A stretch of DNA of 64,000 nt from Ephydatia muelleri (lineage: Eukaryota > Porifera > Demospongiae > Spongillida > Spongillidae), in contig JABACO010000009.1 of NCBI GenBank assembly GCA_013339895.1, forward strand, positions 5,734,891-5,798,890. The letters run 5' to 3'. Below the pieces are notes generated by a model. The model had not been told where the DNA came from. It saw only the letters and a list, made by a program, of their open reading frames with translations, and made no database searches. Position 1 is the stretch's first letter; each line of letters opens with the position of its first letter. The position numbers and the translations under genes are program-made. Of the stretch, positions 53,276-64,000 are shown in pieces.

Positions 53276-56200
53276 CATACTGCTGTAGAACACTGTCCAC
53301 GATATTGAAATTACCAACACAGGGGTGTGCAATGTTCACACAGAATTCAGATTCAGAAGATGCATAGATATGCAAAAACATACCTTTCCATCCTCTGAAG
53401 GATCACACAGCATCACAATGACCCTGCTCTGATTCTCCCAAATCATACGCCAGAAGTCTCCAACAGTACTTTGCAATGGTCCCTGAGTTGCAATACAAGC
53501 TTTGCGTGCTTTGTACCCCTAAAAGCAAAGATACCAATTACATAGTTATATACTTTACATAGGGCTTTAAATGAAGTGCTCTTACATCTACAAAAGTAGC
53601 ATTGATGTAATCTGCTCCTTTTACTCCTGTTGGCCTTAAGCGAATTCGTGTCATATTCACTGAAAGAGATGATTAACATTACAATGTTTCCTGCCCTGCT
53701 TTATAAATTTCAAACATACATGGGAGTTTGTCAGGATACCGATTCTTTCCTTGGTTGTGCTCAGCTTGTCCTTCATTGCAACTTTGTGCATTAGGTTTAT
53801 ACGAAACCTCATCAAGAAGCTGGCAGTGCAACAATATACATTCCACCAGCACCATCCTTGAATTTAGCCTTACCTTGAACTGATCCACAAATCCTCCTTT
53901 CCCAAGGCGACTGATAGTGATTTTCATATTTGCTACTAACACTGATGTGTCACCACATGTGATGTATTCCTCCAGAGCATCATGAACAAAGATGTACTGC
54001 ATCTGCATGAAGTCAAGAGCAGGCATCACAGGTTGACTAAAAATAAATAACATCTCTACCTCTGTTTGCACCATAAGGATTCTTTTCTTCCTCATTTCAC
54101 AAACAAACTCATACACATTCAAACTCCTCTCGCATTTCATCCTTTCCAGCATGCTGTCCAGCACAATGAATGTGCCAGTGCGACCAACCCCAGCACTGCA
54201 GTGCACTAGAAGTGGAGGTCCTTTGTAAGGGTGGGTATTCCTGACCCTCTTGATAAACTGAATCATGCACGTCTTGTCTGCAGGCACTCCATGGTCTGGC
54301 CAAACAGTAAAATGATAGTGCGTCACTCGCAGCGAAGGGGCATCTGAATCAGAAGTCTGCAATTAATTACAAGAGGTTATGCCATGAATGAGATTTAAAC
54401 ACAACTGAAACAAGAAGGAAATGTTCAATACTGTTTCGCTGTTTGGTATCTATGTATACTCCCAGGTGAAAAAAAAGGCGTAATCGCGCGTAATTGTGCG
54501 TGAAAAACGGCCATAAACGCGCCAAATTACGCGGTCTTCTAAACGCTGTATCTTCTTGATTGTGCAATATAGTGGAGCTTCATTTTGCATATTTACAAAG
54601 CGGTCCTGTGTCTATAGAAGTCCAAAGATGGTTTGGTTTGCGATGCATCGTTCCGAAGATATTCACAATCAACTTAGAGCAAGATTTCGCGGGCTTCAAG
54701 TACAAAACCCCGCGAAATCAAGCCCTTTACTTGAATGTGAATATCTTCGGAACGATGGATCGCAAACTAAACCATCTTTGGACTTCTATAGACACAGGAC
54801 CGCTTTGTAAATATGCAAAATGCAGCTCCACTATATTGCACAATCAAGAAGATACAGCGTTTTGAAGACCGCGTAATTTGGCGCGTTTATGGCCGATTTT
54901 CACGCACGATTACGCGTGATAACGCCGTTTTTTTCACCTGGGCTACTACACGTATGCCTCACCACACACAACATTAAAATACTAGAATGAGAGGGTGACC
55001 CAACTTGCTTAGCAAGATGGCCTAGCCACAAGATATGTGCCACCAACACAAACATTCAACTTCTAATGCAAAACATGACTTATGAACTCTGGAGAGAGAT
55101 GACCAGAGAGGTGACCACGGAGAGATGATGACCATGGAGTGGAGGGAGGTGACCATGGAGACGTGACCATGGAGAGGTGACCATGGAGGGTGATGACCAT
55201 GGAGTGGAGGGAGGTGACTATGGAGGGAGGTGACCATGGAGAGGTGACCACGGAGAGGTGATGACCATGGAGTGGAGGGAGGTGACCATGGAGGGTGATG
55301 ACCATGGAAAGGTGACCATGGAGGGTGATGACCATGGAGGGTGATGACCATGGAGGGAGGTGAACATGGAGGGAAGTGACCATGGAGGGAGGTGATCATG
55401 GAGGGAGGTGACTATGGAGCAAGGTGACCACAGAGGCAGGTGCTATTCCCACATACATGAAGTGAGCAGTGCAATTAAACTAATTCGAAAACATACATGT
55501 AGTTGCTGAACATGTTATTATCCTTCAGTATACATATCAATGCGTGTATCAATTGGCTTTAGTTGAAAACAGTAATCAATATATGCCATCAGTGACAGGA
55601 GCTGCTGGCACAAGTGCATATCAAAACATTTGCATGTGAAATTATTATTGGATGCTGTCATGCATTGCTGTTTAAATCCCACATTACATGTAGATGCTTA
55701 ATATTTCCATCTACTCCAATCAATACATAGCAATACTCATTTACACACATGCTGCAACTTGTTTAGACTTTAGGTGCGAATGTTCAGAGCCATCAGCAAC
55801 AAGATTTAATCAGCCCATCTGGCCAACATACGCATGTACATAAACAGTGTCCTCCAGGCCTGTACGTCCGCCATGCATGTACACACACCTTCATGAAAGG
55901 GAACTTGTAAATTAATTACCTTAGGCTGAATTCTGATCAATTACAAGGTAATGATTGCAAAACCACTGTGATATATTGATTGCTATGAAACTGTTTATGC
56001 CAAAACTCATACCTCCACACACACCAATGTATGTACAGCAAATATGTACATGTACACTGATGATGCATGAAAATGATACCAACATGAACACTTACATTTG
56101 TGACAATCAGTATCTTGACTGTATACTCTGCAAATGGCCTTTGCTCGATTAAACAAACCCTGAGATTGCAACCCACATCCCAGTTATCGTTTATATTCTC

Positions 56201-59200
56201 AGGCCAATAGCGTTCACATTTCGACTGTGAGGGAGAATGAAGTTAATGAAGTTACTGGATTACCTTCTATTCCTATAAAACTCACACGTCCGCCTTCCAT
56301 CAGCTCAGTAAGCATCACAATTGTGGGCAATCTCTTTTCCCATACCATCCTCCAGAAGTCACACACAGTTTCACTTAATGGTCCTACATTACAGAGCACC
56401 ATGCAATAAAGTGAACAGATCTACAGTAGCAAACCTTGTGCAGCGATGTATCCATCTGGTTTATTATAACCCTGGGGGGAGAAAAAAATACAATTAATAA
56501 AGTCTATCAGTTGCGAGCACTCCGCACTCACATCGATGTATGAGGCATTCATATAGTCAGAGCCCTCTTTACCGGGGATTGCCGCTAAAATAACTCTGGA
56601 GGTATCATCTGCAGCAGAATGTGCATTGTCAGATGCAACCCACACAACAATGTGTTGATAGCAATGATTGCTACCTTACATGGAAAAATGTTTTCAAATC
56701 TGTTTTTGGGGAGATTGTAAGGTAATTTGGATACTTCGTAGGGGCCCAAGGGTATAGCAGGAACAGACTGCAAAGAAATATATAAATATATGAATTGATG
56801 CATGTAACATGTTACCACCTCCCCCCTCCCCCAATAACAAGCATCAATGCAGAAATAATATCTCAAAGGTAAATTATACACTAATGCATGTGCAGTATAT
56901 ATGTGAACAGTACCGAAAATTCTTCTTCAAATTTCCTATTGGCATTGTGGTGAAGATCCTTAACATGGGAGGGAAATTCCTCCATGCTAATAAGCCTACA
57001 TCTTTCCTCATAGGCTAGATTTGATTGTGGGAGAGATAAATTAAAATCATTATGACATCATGACACTCAATTACCACCATACAAAAAGCGCACACATGCA
57101 ATTATGATATTTATTTCAAGCCATCACTACCAAAAACTTACAGATACTTGGAACACCAAGTGCATGAATTGAGACCTCTCCATTCTGGTCACCATTTCTT
57201 TTATTATACCCTTCAAGCTGTGCTGATGATTCATACATATCAACTATGGCTTCTTTATGCACTGGTACCTTTGATTTCTGTACACGACTGAAACAAATAA
57301 AATGTTATCTTATAAATGCATATGTTAGTGCAATGCTCACCAGAAAAAAAGGATTATCAACATGGCTACCAACAGCAACAGTAGAACACCTCCAACACTG
57401 CCAAGAACTCCGCCTGCTATTGGTCCTACTGCATTGGCTCTGGTGCCAGTGGTGACTGTAGTGGCAGTTGTGCTGATAGTGCTTGCAATGGGAGTGGAAA
57501 TGAATGGTGGTGATGATGGTTGAGAACTTGGTATAATTGTGGAGGTAGTAAGAAAACGGAACAAAGAACTAGAACTAGTAGAAACAGTAACACTGGTTGG
57601 TGTTACGGAAAATAACGGAGTTGCAGTACTCGAAAGCTGTGTTGTTGTTGAAGAAACCCCAGTAATTGATGAAGTGGAAAACACAAAAGTATTTGCAGAA
57701 GATGTAGCAGACATATTGAAACTGATGAATAGGTTTGAATTTGTAGTTGGTGTTGAAATTGAAGTTGTTGAAATTGAAGTTTTTGAAATTGAAGTTGTTG
57801 AAATTGAAGTTGTTGAAATTGAAGTTGCTGAATTTGAAGTTTCGATTGATACAATTGTAGATGTCATAGAAAAAACAGCATTGTGTGACCCAGTGATGCT
57901 TGATTGGTTATTCTGTGCACCTATGCCTACACATGTAACGAAAGGATAGTAAACAAAACTAGACAAACTGGATGAATCTCCCATGTTAGTATCAGAGCTC
58001 ATGAATATTATTGACTTTAATTACACGTACAACCAGTGCAAAGCAGAGTAAAAACAAAAGAATTAAAGTGTATGAAGCCACATGCATCTACCGAATTAAT
58101 CTTTTTCCTTTTTTATATATATTTTAATTTTATTTAATTTTATTTTATTCTGAACAATAAATTTAATTAAGTATTAATCATGTATAGAAATTGTGCATTA
58201 TAACATATTACATGTATGTACATGATGATATACGCAATGTTACATCATCACAAAACACAAGTTCAGCTGGCTCTTATTAAACAAATGCTCAAGTTTTAGA
58301 ACAGTTCAAAAGATGCCTTTGATGACTTTGGCAGCGAATTGTGTATTGCCAGCCTAGCTATGACCTATGCCAGAAAATTTGATGCTTCTCTACCCCAAGC
58401 CCCATAGGAGTCAACTGCTAGAGGGGTTGAGACCCACCCTAACGCTAAGCATTTCTCATCATTGGCCTGGTGTTTCCTGCTCTCCGTTGCCTCAAGGACT
58501 GCACCAACCATTGCTCCCGCTTTAGCTAAAGTTGAAGGATTTAGCGGCGAGACAACAGAGATGTCCAGGGCAACAGGCCTTCCATGTTTCCAATGCTGCA
58601 CGAGAATATCATGTGACTGTGAATGCTCAGGAAAGAACCCATCATCAGCTTCAACTTTGATTGAAGCATGCGCACGGTGAAGGAAGTGCGCTAACGTGTC
58701 CCTGAGAGCATTATGGCATGAGATAACATCAACTCCACATTTGCATGCTAATGCATGGTGTTCAAAAGGGTCCAGACTGTGGGCCGGGCAGAAAGCACAC
58801 TGAGAACCCTGGGAGGTATCTAGGCCCAGCCACCACTTGACTGCTACCCTGAATTCAATTGGATCAAGATGTAGAGCTAGGGATGTCGAGGGAATAACTG
58901 ATAACCAAGATGTCGCGTGGGGGGCTGAAACTTAAAAATAATTTTACTCTTCCTTTTAAGCGAATGTCAAACAACGTACATGTACTTCAATGGCATCAGC
59001 AGGACACACAGTTCGTTCAAAAACAACAAAAAACTTGGTTATAGATGGGACTTCTGACTGTAGAATTCACATCTATACGTATAATAAAATACTTACTATA
59101 TGTATCAAACGCGCAAGAATTTGCATAGGAAGCAAGCAGGTTGTGTCGTTCAAAGGCGAGTAACAACACACGCTCTATTCTAAGCAATTACAACGTAAGT

Positions 59201-59502
59201 GTCACAGCGTTTATTATTTACCATGAAGTTTCGCCAAAAGGTACGATAGCTAAGCTTAATTTCCGCAAAACGCTGTCATTTGCCTTGTGCGCCAATACAA
59301 CAGAAGACCCGGAACCGGTATGCAAACAGCTATCACTGATACAGTATTATTTTACCTAATGCCCCCTAAGTAAGGTGAACCAAAAAAGAAAAATGTAGAA
59401 TGAAGCAGAAACAGAAGGGGGAAGGGGGAAATACAATGGAAACCCACCATAGAGGCAAGAGATGAACACCAACACCACCGCCAACCCAACAGTCCTCTTC
59501 AT
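51619..59502 (-). CDS. Receptor-type tyrosine phosphatase with tandem PTP domains
   Basis: A single-pass membrane phosphatase. Eighteen exons join in phase to 854 residues; the first is 59,502-59,448, the second 57,926-57,341, the last 51,696-51,619. Signal peptide [18 protein letters not shown]. The short mucin-like Ser/Thr-rich ectodomain (about 19-180) has five pentapeptide copies of TTSIS type. The transmembrane helix is near 182-212 ([17 protein letters not shown]). D1 (about 262-580) has [25 protein letters not shown] [28 protein letters not shown] and VQTEMQYIF; all catalytic elements are present. D2 (about 581-854) has [17 protein letters not shown] instead of WPD, and MCNDGIGRTG instead of [11 protein letters not shown]2 is thus probably weak or inactive although Cys and Arg remain. 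One D1 intron is only 57 bases (54,003-54,059). The architecture resembles the PTPRA/CD45 group, but orthology is not certain. Confidence 0.93.
53169..53279. repeat. CA/CG-rich microsatellite
   Basis: A (CA)n tract of about 50 bases preceded by GCACGCACACATGCACGCAC-type variants, in a PTP intron. Cys/Val ORFs across it are artefacts. Confidence 0.9.
54461..54942. mobile_element. Foldback element C in a PTP intron
   Basis: Ends CCCAGGTGAAAAAAAAGGCG and CGCCGTTTTTTTCACCTGGG are inverted repeats. The arms (about 225 bases each) include CGCCAAATTACGCGGTC, CTGTATCTTCTTGATTGTGC, GTCCTGTGTCTATAGAAGTC and CGTTCCGAAGATATTCACA. The loop is only about 20 bases, near CAAGTACAAAACCCCGCG. Non-coding; the ORFs at 54,556-54,865 are palindrome artefacts. 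Confidence 0.9.
55086..55437. repeat. Minisatellite of GGTGACCATGGAGG type
   Basis: More than 20 copies of a 12-18-base unit alternating GGTGACCATGGAGA, GGTGATGACCATGGAGTGG and GGTGACCATGGAGGGAGG. Higher-order units of about 50-60 bases are visible. It lies in a PTP intron. The His/Pro/Trp-rich ORFs on the minus strand are translation of the repeat. Confidence 0.9.
58340..58921 (-). pseudogene. Non-LTR retroelement remnant, same family as 1,725-2,835
   Basis: Minus strand, in the long first intron of the PTP. Reads [40 protein letters not shown] then [27 protein letters not shown] and [19 protein letters not shown]. The frame is largely intact for about 190 codons but both ends are missing. 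The WWLGL, CxxC...HALACKCG and nuclease-like blocks align with the remnant at 1,725-2,835. Confidence 0.8.
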
Positions 59503-59879
59503 ATTTGTTTACATTGCGGATCGTCCCAAACAGTTAATTAACTACAGTGCACTATTAATTCCAATATCCGTCAGGATCAAGGGAGATGCGCGCATATGCG
59601 TGCAATATATAATTTTAATACTATGAGAAGTTCCGAATCAATTGTTGTGGCCTATCATCACTTCAAATATCTGTAAAACAAATTTTCTTCATAGTAGGCA
59701 TGAGTGTCTGCTTATTATGCTACCTAGTTTTATGACCAATACAGTTTACACCATAGAAGCACACTGCTAATATTGCAGATGCAATGAAAAGTACTCCATG
59801 ATCACAGTAACAGCATGATAAAACCAACTCGTTACAGTTCTGGCTTCCTTGGAGCTTTGGGTGTTACTAAGATCTAATA

Positions 59880-60245
59880 TCTGATCTGGCTTACCACCAC
59901 TTTGACTTGTCAGCCACTGAGCTCCAAGATGTATGATACCGATGCCTGCTTACTGTGATGGATGTGAGGCAGCATTCAGTGCCCTCAATCGTACAAAGAT
60001 TTAGTCAACCAACATCACATGAGGGATGTTCTAGGTAACATTGCGTCATTTCTTACATGGAAGTGACCTGACTTGATAGCATCATCTGCAGATTTTGGTA
60101 GCCCCAGACTAAATGGAAATATGGTAATGTGGCGGAGGCGTGACATGCCTTTTTTCACATGGTGTCAGTGGATGGTGACCTACGTACTTTGTCCAACATC
60201 TCACCCAGGAAATTGGAAGAAACCACTTGCATGGTGAAGTGTGCC
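59880..60245 (+). pseudogene. Short non-LTR retroelement remnant
   Basis: Between the PTP and the SANT gene. A decayed CDGCEAAFSALN cysteine block (about 59,958-59,995) and later fragments (PDLIASSADFG, MPFFTWCQWMV) in shifting frames resemble, in order, the remnant at 23,038-23,750. Heavily mutated. Confidence 0.5.
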
Positions 60246-60653
60246 ACACATTTGTGTGTATGTGTGTAATATACATGTAGGTTGGTGTGTGTATTTGTAT
60301 TTGTGATTTCTCATTGGTTAAAAAAAATACGCATAGAAATATTGGGTTATGTACATATCATGGTACACATTTGTAATGCATTCAACTGCAATGGGACATC
60401 CCCCCTCTCCCCCCCCCCCCCTTCCCCCCAAAAAAGTATGATAGAAACCCACTAAGCTATATCGAAAGTGTGTGTTCACTAAGGAATACATGTGCAAGCA
60501 AACATTTCCTGTTTCTTGTGAACAGAGAACATGTATATAACTGACAATGCACCTACATAAAATAAAAATACATTTCAGATTATCACACTGCCTATCAGCC
60601 ACCTCATTTATGCAGATTAATATCCCCTCTTCTCTGCACAACACATACAACAT

Positions 60654-63600
60654 CTATTGGTTTGAATGGAATAAAGACAGTAAGTGATGATATCTGTCAG
60701 AGACCTGCAAAATGAAAACAGCTCTCAATAATAACTACTTTCACCAAGATCTTATTACATTCTCCACAATATACAAGAGAAAGCACCTACTTCATTCGTT
60801 GATCTTGTGAGCTGTCCAGCTAATGTACTGAACGTTTCCTTAGAAATTCCATTCCTCTGACACTGTTGGATGATTGCTTTGTCTTCCTCTCTGCATCACA
60901 GGAGAGCACAACATTATACAATCTAATTTAAAGTATATGTACCTAATCATTGAAAGACATACATATTTTACATAGAACATTTAAATTGCAGTAACATCCC
61001 ATGAACATGGGAACATGGCTATATGTATTTTATGACAAATTTGAAAATCCTCAACTACAAGAATGTAATCCTACATGTACCCTTACCTAGTCCAGGAATC
61101 CAGAGATGTGGACGTGCGAGATTGAGTTTCCTGGTCTAGTGGTGGCTGAGGAGGATTGCTTTTTAATGTGCTTTCCTTCACTTTGTTGGACTGGTGGGAT
61201 ATAACTACCGCCAACTTATCCAAAGATTCCAAAGCATTGGAGCTTCTCTTTAGTTTGCACACACTGTCTACAACTGGTCTGCCACTCTCTACATTTATCA
61301 AGTCTGCTTTGGCCTGATCCCTGTGTGTTTTTGTTCCTGGCTGGCTTGGAAGCGCTATCTGTTCGAAGTCATCTGGCTACAATTTAGAAGGATTTGATTA
61401 ACATATGCTTACACACATACTGCATTGCTACACTTAGTCACTCCCCAGGTGGTTAGTGTCCTCTATGTTAGTAAGTATTTTGTTTCTAAATTGAAGCTGT
61501 CATAGCAACGCCTGGCAAGCCAAGGAAGAACTAAGCAGCAGTATACACAACATTGGAACTGGTATTATATTAGTGGAGGGTTCTGTAAGTGACGATGAGT
61601 GGAACAATGTTTGGGTTCTCTACAGTACATAATATAATTCTTCCTGTGTCTGCATTGGCATCCATCATCAAGTTCTGCATGAATGAAAAGCCATTTGTGC
61701 TTAAGTAGTGTCTAATTGTAACAACTAATGATGTGTAACCATGCGAAGACTGACATTATAACCAATGACCCATCTGTTCAGTCTAGCTCTTTCAGTTCAT
61801 AGACCCATCCGATGCCACCTTACTGGGATCCCCAATCGGTAATGTCACTTCAATCAACACCTCAATCTCCAAGAAGACTTGACTGCTAAGCCTATGGGTT
61901 GAGAAACTCCAACTCATCCCGACGATGCAATTGTCCTCTGCAATGTTTTTACCATCCCTAAACTCCTATACTTATTGCAGACCTTGCTACCTCTCATCTA
62001 CTCTTCACTATATGATGAACAGCTGAAAAGAATCCTGTGTTCCATCACCAACACCTGCCTTGACGAAGCAACCTGGACCCAAGCCACTCTTCCAGTCCGA
62101 TTTGAGGGGCTTGGCATTTGAAGTGCTGTACAGCTTGCATCTATGCACAGCTCTCAAAGTCTTGTCCACAAGATTTTTATTTTTCCACCACTTCTCCAAT
62201 CCACAGGCCTGCTCTCCCTAGACAACCTCTGCATGGTCACAGGGTCATCACCAATCTCTTCCCCCCCCCCCCCCCCCCCACACAAGATAAAGTGTCCCAC
62301 CCAAGGATAGAGGCTGCTTCTGCAGACATGTTAGACCAAGCCTCTGATGTCACCACCAGAGCTCGTCTACTAGCTGTCTCAAGGAAAGAGTCTGGCTTCA
62401 TGTTATTCCAAACTCTTCACTGGGTCTAAGAATGGACAATGAAACTGTCAGAGTAGCAGTTGGTCTTCGCCTTGGGAGTCCTCTATGCAGTCCACATTCT
62501 TGCCAGCATTGCGTTGCAACAATTGACAAGGCTGGACTTCACGGTCTTAGCTGTCATTTCAGTGCTGGCTGTCACTATCGTCATGCCACCTTGAATGACA
62601 TCATTGAGCTCTGACCACTGCTCACATTCCATCTGGACTTGAACCCACAGGCCTAGACCGCTCTGATGGAAAACGTCCTGATGGCATCACAATGGCCCCA
62701 CGAAAGGAGGAAACCTCTTGGTTTGGGTTGCAACCTGCATGGACACCTATGCTCCCTCTCACCTGGCACAGTGCTGCTGCTAGTCAGGCAGAGGATATAA
62801 AAGAGACAAAGTATTTGTATTTAAATGGACTGGCAGGTTTGGTTTTCACCCCTGTTGCTGTAGAAATATCCAGAATACTTGGCCCTCTTTCCTTGATCTT
62901 CCTCTAACAGCTGGGTCACAGAGTAACTGATGACGCAAAAAGCTATACCAGCCTGCTTCAGCGCCTTTCAGTGGCTGTACAAAGGGGAAATGCAGCCTCT
63001 ATCTGAGGAAAAATTCCTTCCTTTGCTGACCTCTATAGTGTTTAAGTGTGCTTAATTATGTTTGTTATACGTAATCTATTATTGTACAATTATTTGATGT
63101 GTTGAAGAGTGTGAAATGATGATTTAACACAATATATATGATTCACCTGATAGCATTAATGAATACACATCTAATTATAAAGCCTCCATGTGATCCCTAT
63201 ACATTAAGTGCAAGAGAGAGAATGGCAGTCATGTTTGCCCACAGTAAATGGAGGTTGATCCACATCTGTGCTAAAAGTACCAATGTCTACTATAATTGTA
63301 CATTACCTGAGATACATGTTGCTTAGAGCCTTGCACAATCTATTGGCCCAAAAGCATACTTATCTAGATGCACTGTGTATACAGTATACCACACTGATGG
63401 TTCATGGGCTACACAGGGACTTTAGCTACTTTTTCCCACCAAACAGCTCAAGTGGATTCTCATACTGTCTGCTGGCTGCTGCTTAAAGACTATACGTGAC
63501 ACATCATGATGTTGGCTAGTTGTTGTTACAGTTCATGCAATTTTCTGGAGAAGGGCATACCTAAGCTATAGAATAGCATCACAAAGGAACAATTAATAAC

Positions 63601-64000
63601 ATAGCTGGTACATAAATACACAAACTATTGAAATAAAAACTATTTGTATTATGTTGAGTTTAAAGCTTCCATCCAGTAAATTCACCATTATCAGTTTATG
63701 TTCAGTTGGCACTTGTATAGTGCTATACTCAAAATGGAAATGAATAAAATACATAATAACGTATTAAATTCAAGATCAGTCCCTACAGTTATCTAGAACG
63801 AACATATAGACATCTCTCCATAGATACAGTTGACATTCGTATATCCAAGTTATGCTCTCACCTCTTTCCCAGACTCTTGTGTCAGATGTACTTCCTCATA
63901 GACATCATCAGCTCTGAAGAACAGAAATTAAGATCCATGTATGTGACCAATACACTGTGAGTCATCAAATACACATCTTGTAATGCACAGTAAGCAATTA
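60654..64000 (-). CDS. SANT/Myb-like protein, GON4L / CASP8AP2 (FLASH) type, 3' part
   Basis: Only the C-terminal end is in the window. Four phase-consistent exons: 63,913-63,862 (ADDVYEEVHLTQESGKE), 61,376-61,087, 60,890-60,791 and 60,704-60,654 with a TAG stop. The end reads WTREEDKAIIQQCQRNGISK, ETFSTLAGQLTRSTNE, VSDRYHHLLSLFHSNQ. This is a C-terminal SANT-like domain as in GON4L, YY1AP1 and CASP8AP2 (FLASH), nuclear regulators of transcription and histone mRNA. The tryptophan, acidic EED and VSDRYHHLLSLF helix fit that domain. The preceding exon is hydrophilic and probably disordered. The choice between GON4L-like and FLASH-like cannot be made without the N-terminal part. The 2.5-kb intron between 61,377 and 63,861 holds a retroelement remnant. 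Confidence 0.75.
61810..63030 (+). pseudogene. Non-LTR retroelement remnant, third type
   Basis: Antisense in a SANT-gene intron. Blocks in order: ATWTQATLPVRFEGLGI (about 62,065-62,120), VGLRLGSPLCSPHSCQHC (about 62,460-62,512) with KAGLHGLSCHFSAGCHYRH, LEPTGLDRSDGKRPDGITM (about 62,640-62,695), then FTPVAVEISRILGPLSLIFL (about 62,845-62,905) and LSVAVQRGNAASI (about 62,965-63,005). The DGKRPDG...QRGNA arrangement is typical of a widespread invertebrate retroelement C-terminus. Frames shift and stops interrupt. A C-run lies at about 62,263-62,279. Confidence 0.8.

Noticed and set aside
53132..53381. Cys/Val-rich ORFs
   Set aside because: They are produced by the CA microsatellite.
54556..54865. 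Two overlapping plus-strand ORFs of 84-101 codons
   Set aside because: They lie in foldback C and reflect the palindrome.
55022..55399. His/Pro/Trp-rich ORFs of 106-125 codons
   Set aside because: They translate the GGTGACCATGGAGG minisatellite inside a PTP intron and are open in two frames.
57539..57949. 136-codon plus-strand ORF
   Set aside because: It is antisense to the Ser/Thr-rich ectodomain exon of the PTP; the repeat keeps it open by chance.

Overview
The window is nuclear DNA from an animal. Gene models have many short exons with GT-AG introns, some only about 55-110 bases long. The DNA is AT-rich and full of transposon debris. The gene set (GCN2, TFIIE-alpha, a selenocysteine-type selenophosphate synthetase, COX5A, a tandem-domain receptor tyrosine phosphatase and a GON4L/FLASH-like SANT protein) is metazoan. 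Compact introns and the style of the non-LTR remnants suggest an early-branching marine invertebrate such as a sponge. That placement is inference; no marker here proves it.

Layout. Bases 1-17,000 are repeat-rich: a satellite-like array, retroelement remnants, three foldback or hairpin elements, a pogo-like transposon carrying a nested foldback, long poly-G tracts and G-rich minisatellites. A weakly supported minus-strand gene made of short exons may run through 11,014-17,134. From 17,375 to 50,288 three minus-strand genes follow one another: SEPHS (50,288 to 39,793), GTF2E1 (39,062 to 35,459) and EIF2AK4/GCN2 (35,373 to 17,375). GTF2E1 and GCN2 are only 85 bases apart. COX5A (50,675-51,417, plus) is divergent from SEPHS across 386 bases and converges on a receptor-type PTP (59,502 to 51,619, minus). 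The 3' end of a minus-strand SANT-domain gene fills 60,654-64,000.

Reading exons by splice phase gave complete, phase-consistent models for SEPHS (14 exons, 372 residues), GTF2E1 (13 exons, 404 residues), COX5A (2 exons, 140 residues) and the PTP (18 exons, 854 residues). GCN2 has 36 phase-consistent exons (1,350 residues) plus a last exon with an apparent frame problem. The most distinctive single feature is the SEPHS gene: an in-frame TGA sits exactly at the catalytic selenocysteine position, and a well-formed SECIS hairpin lies in its 3' UTR. Large introns of GCN2, SEPHS, PTP and the SANT gene carry retroelement, pogo, gypsy and foldback insertions. Functionally the genes are housekeeping or regulatory (translation control, basal transcription, selenium metabolism, respiration, signalling); adjacency does not imply one pathway.
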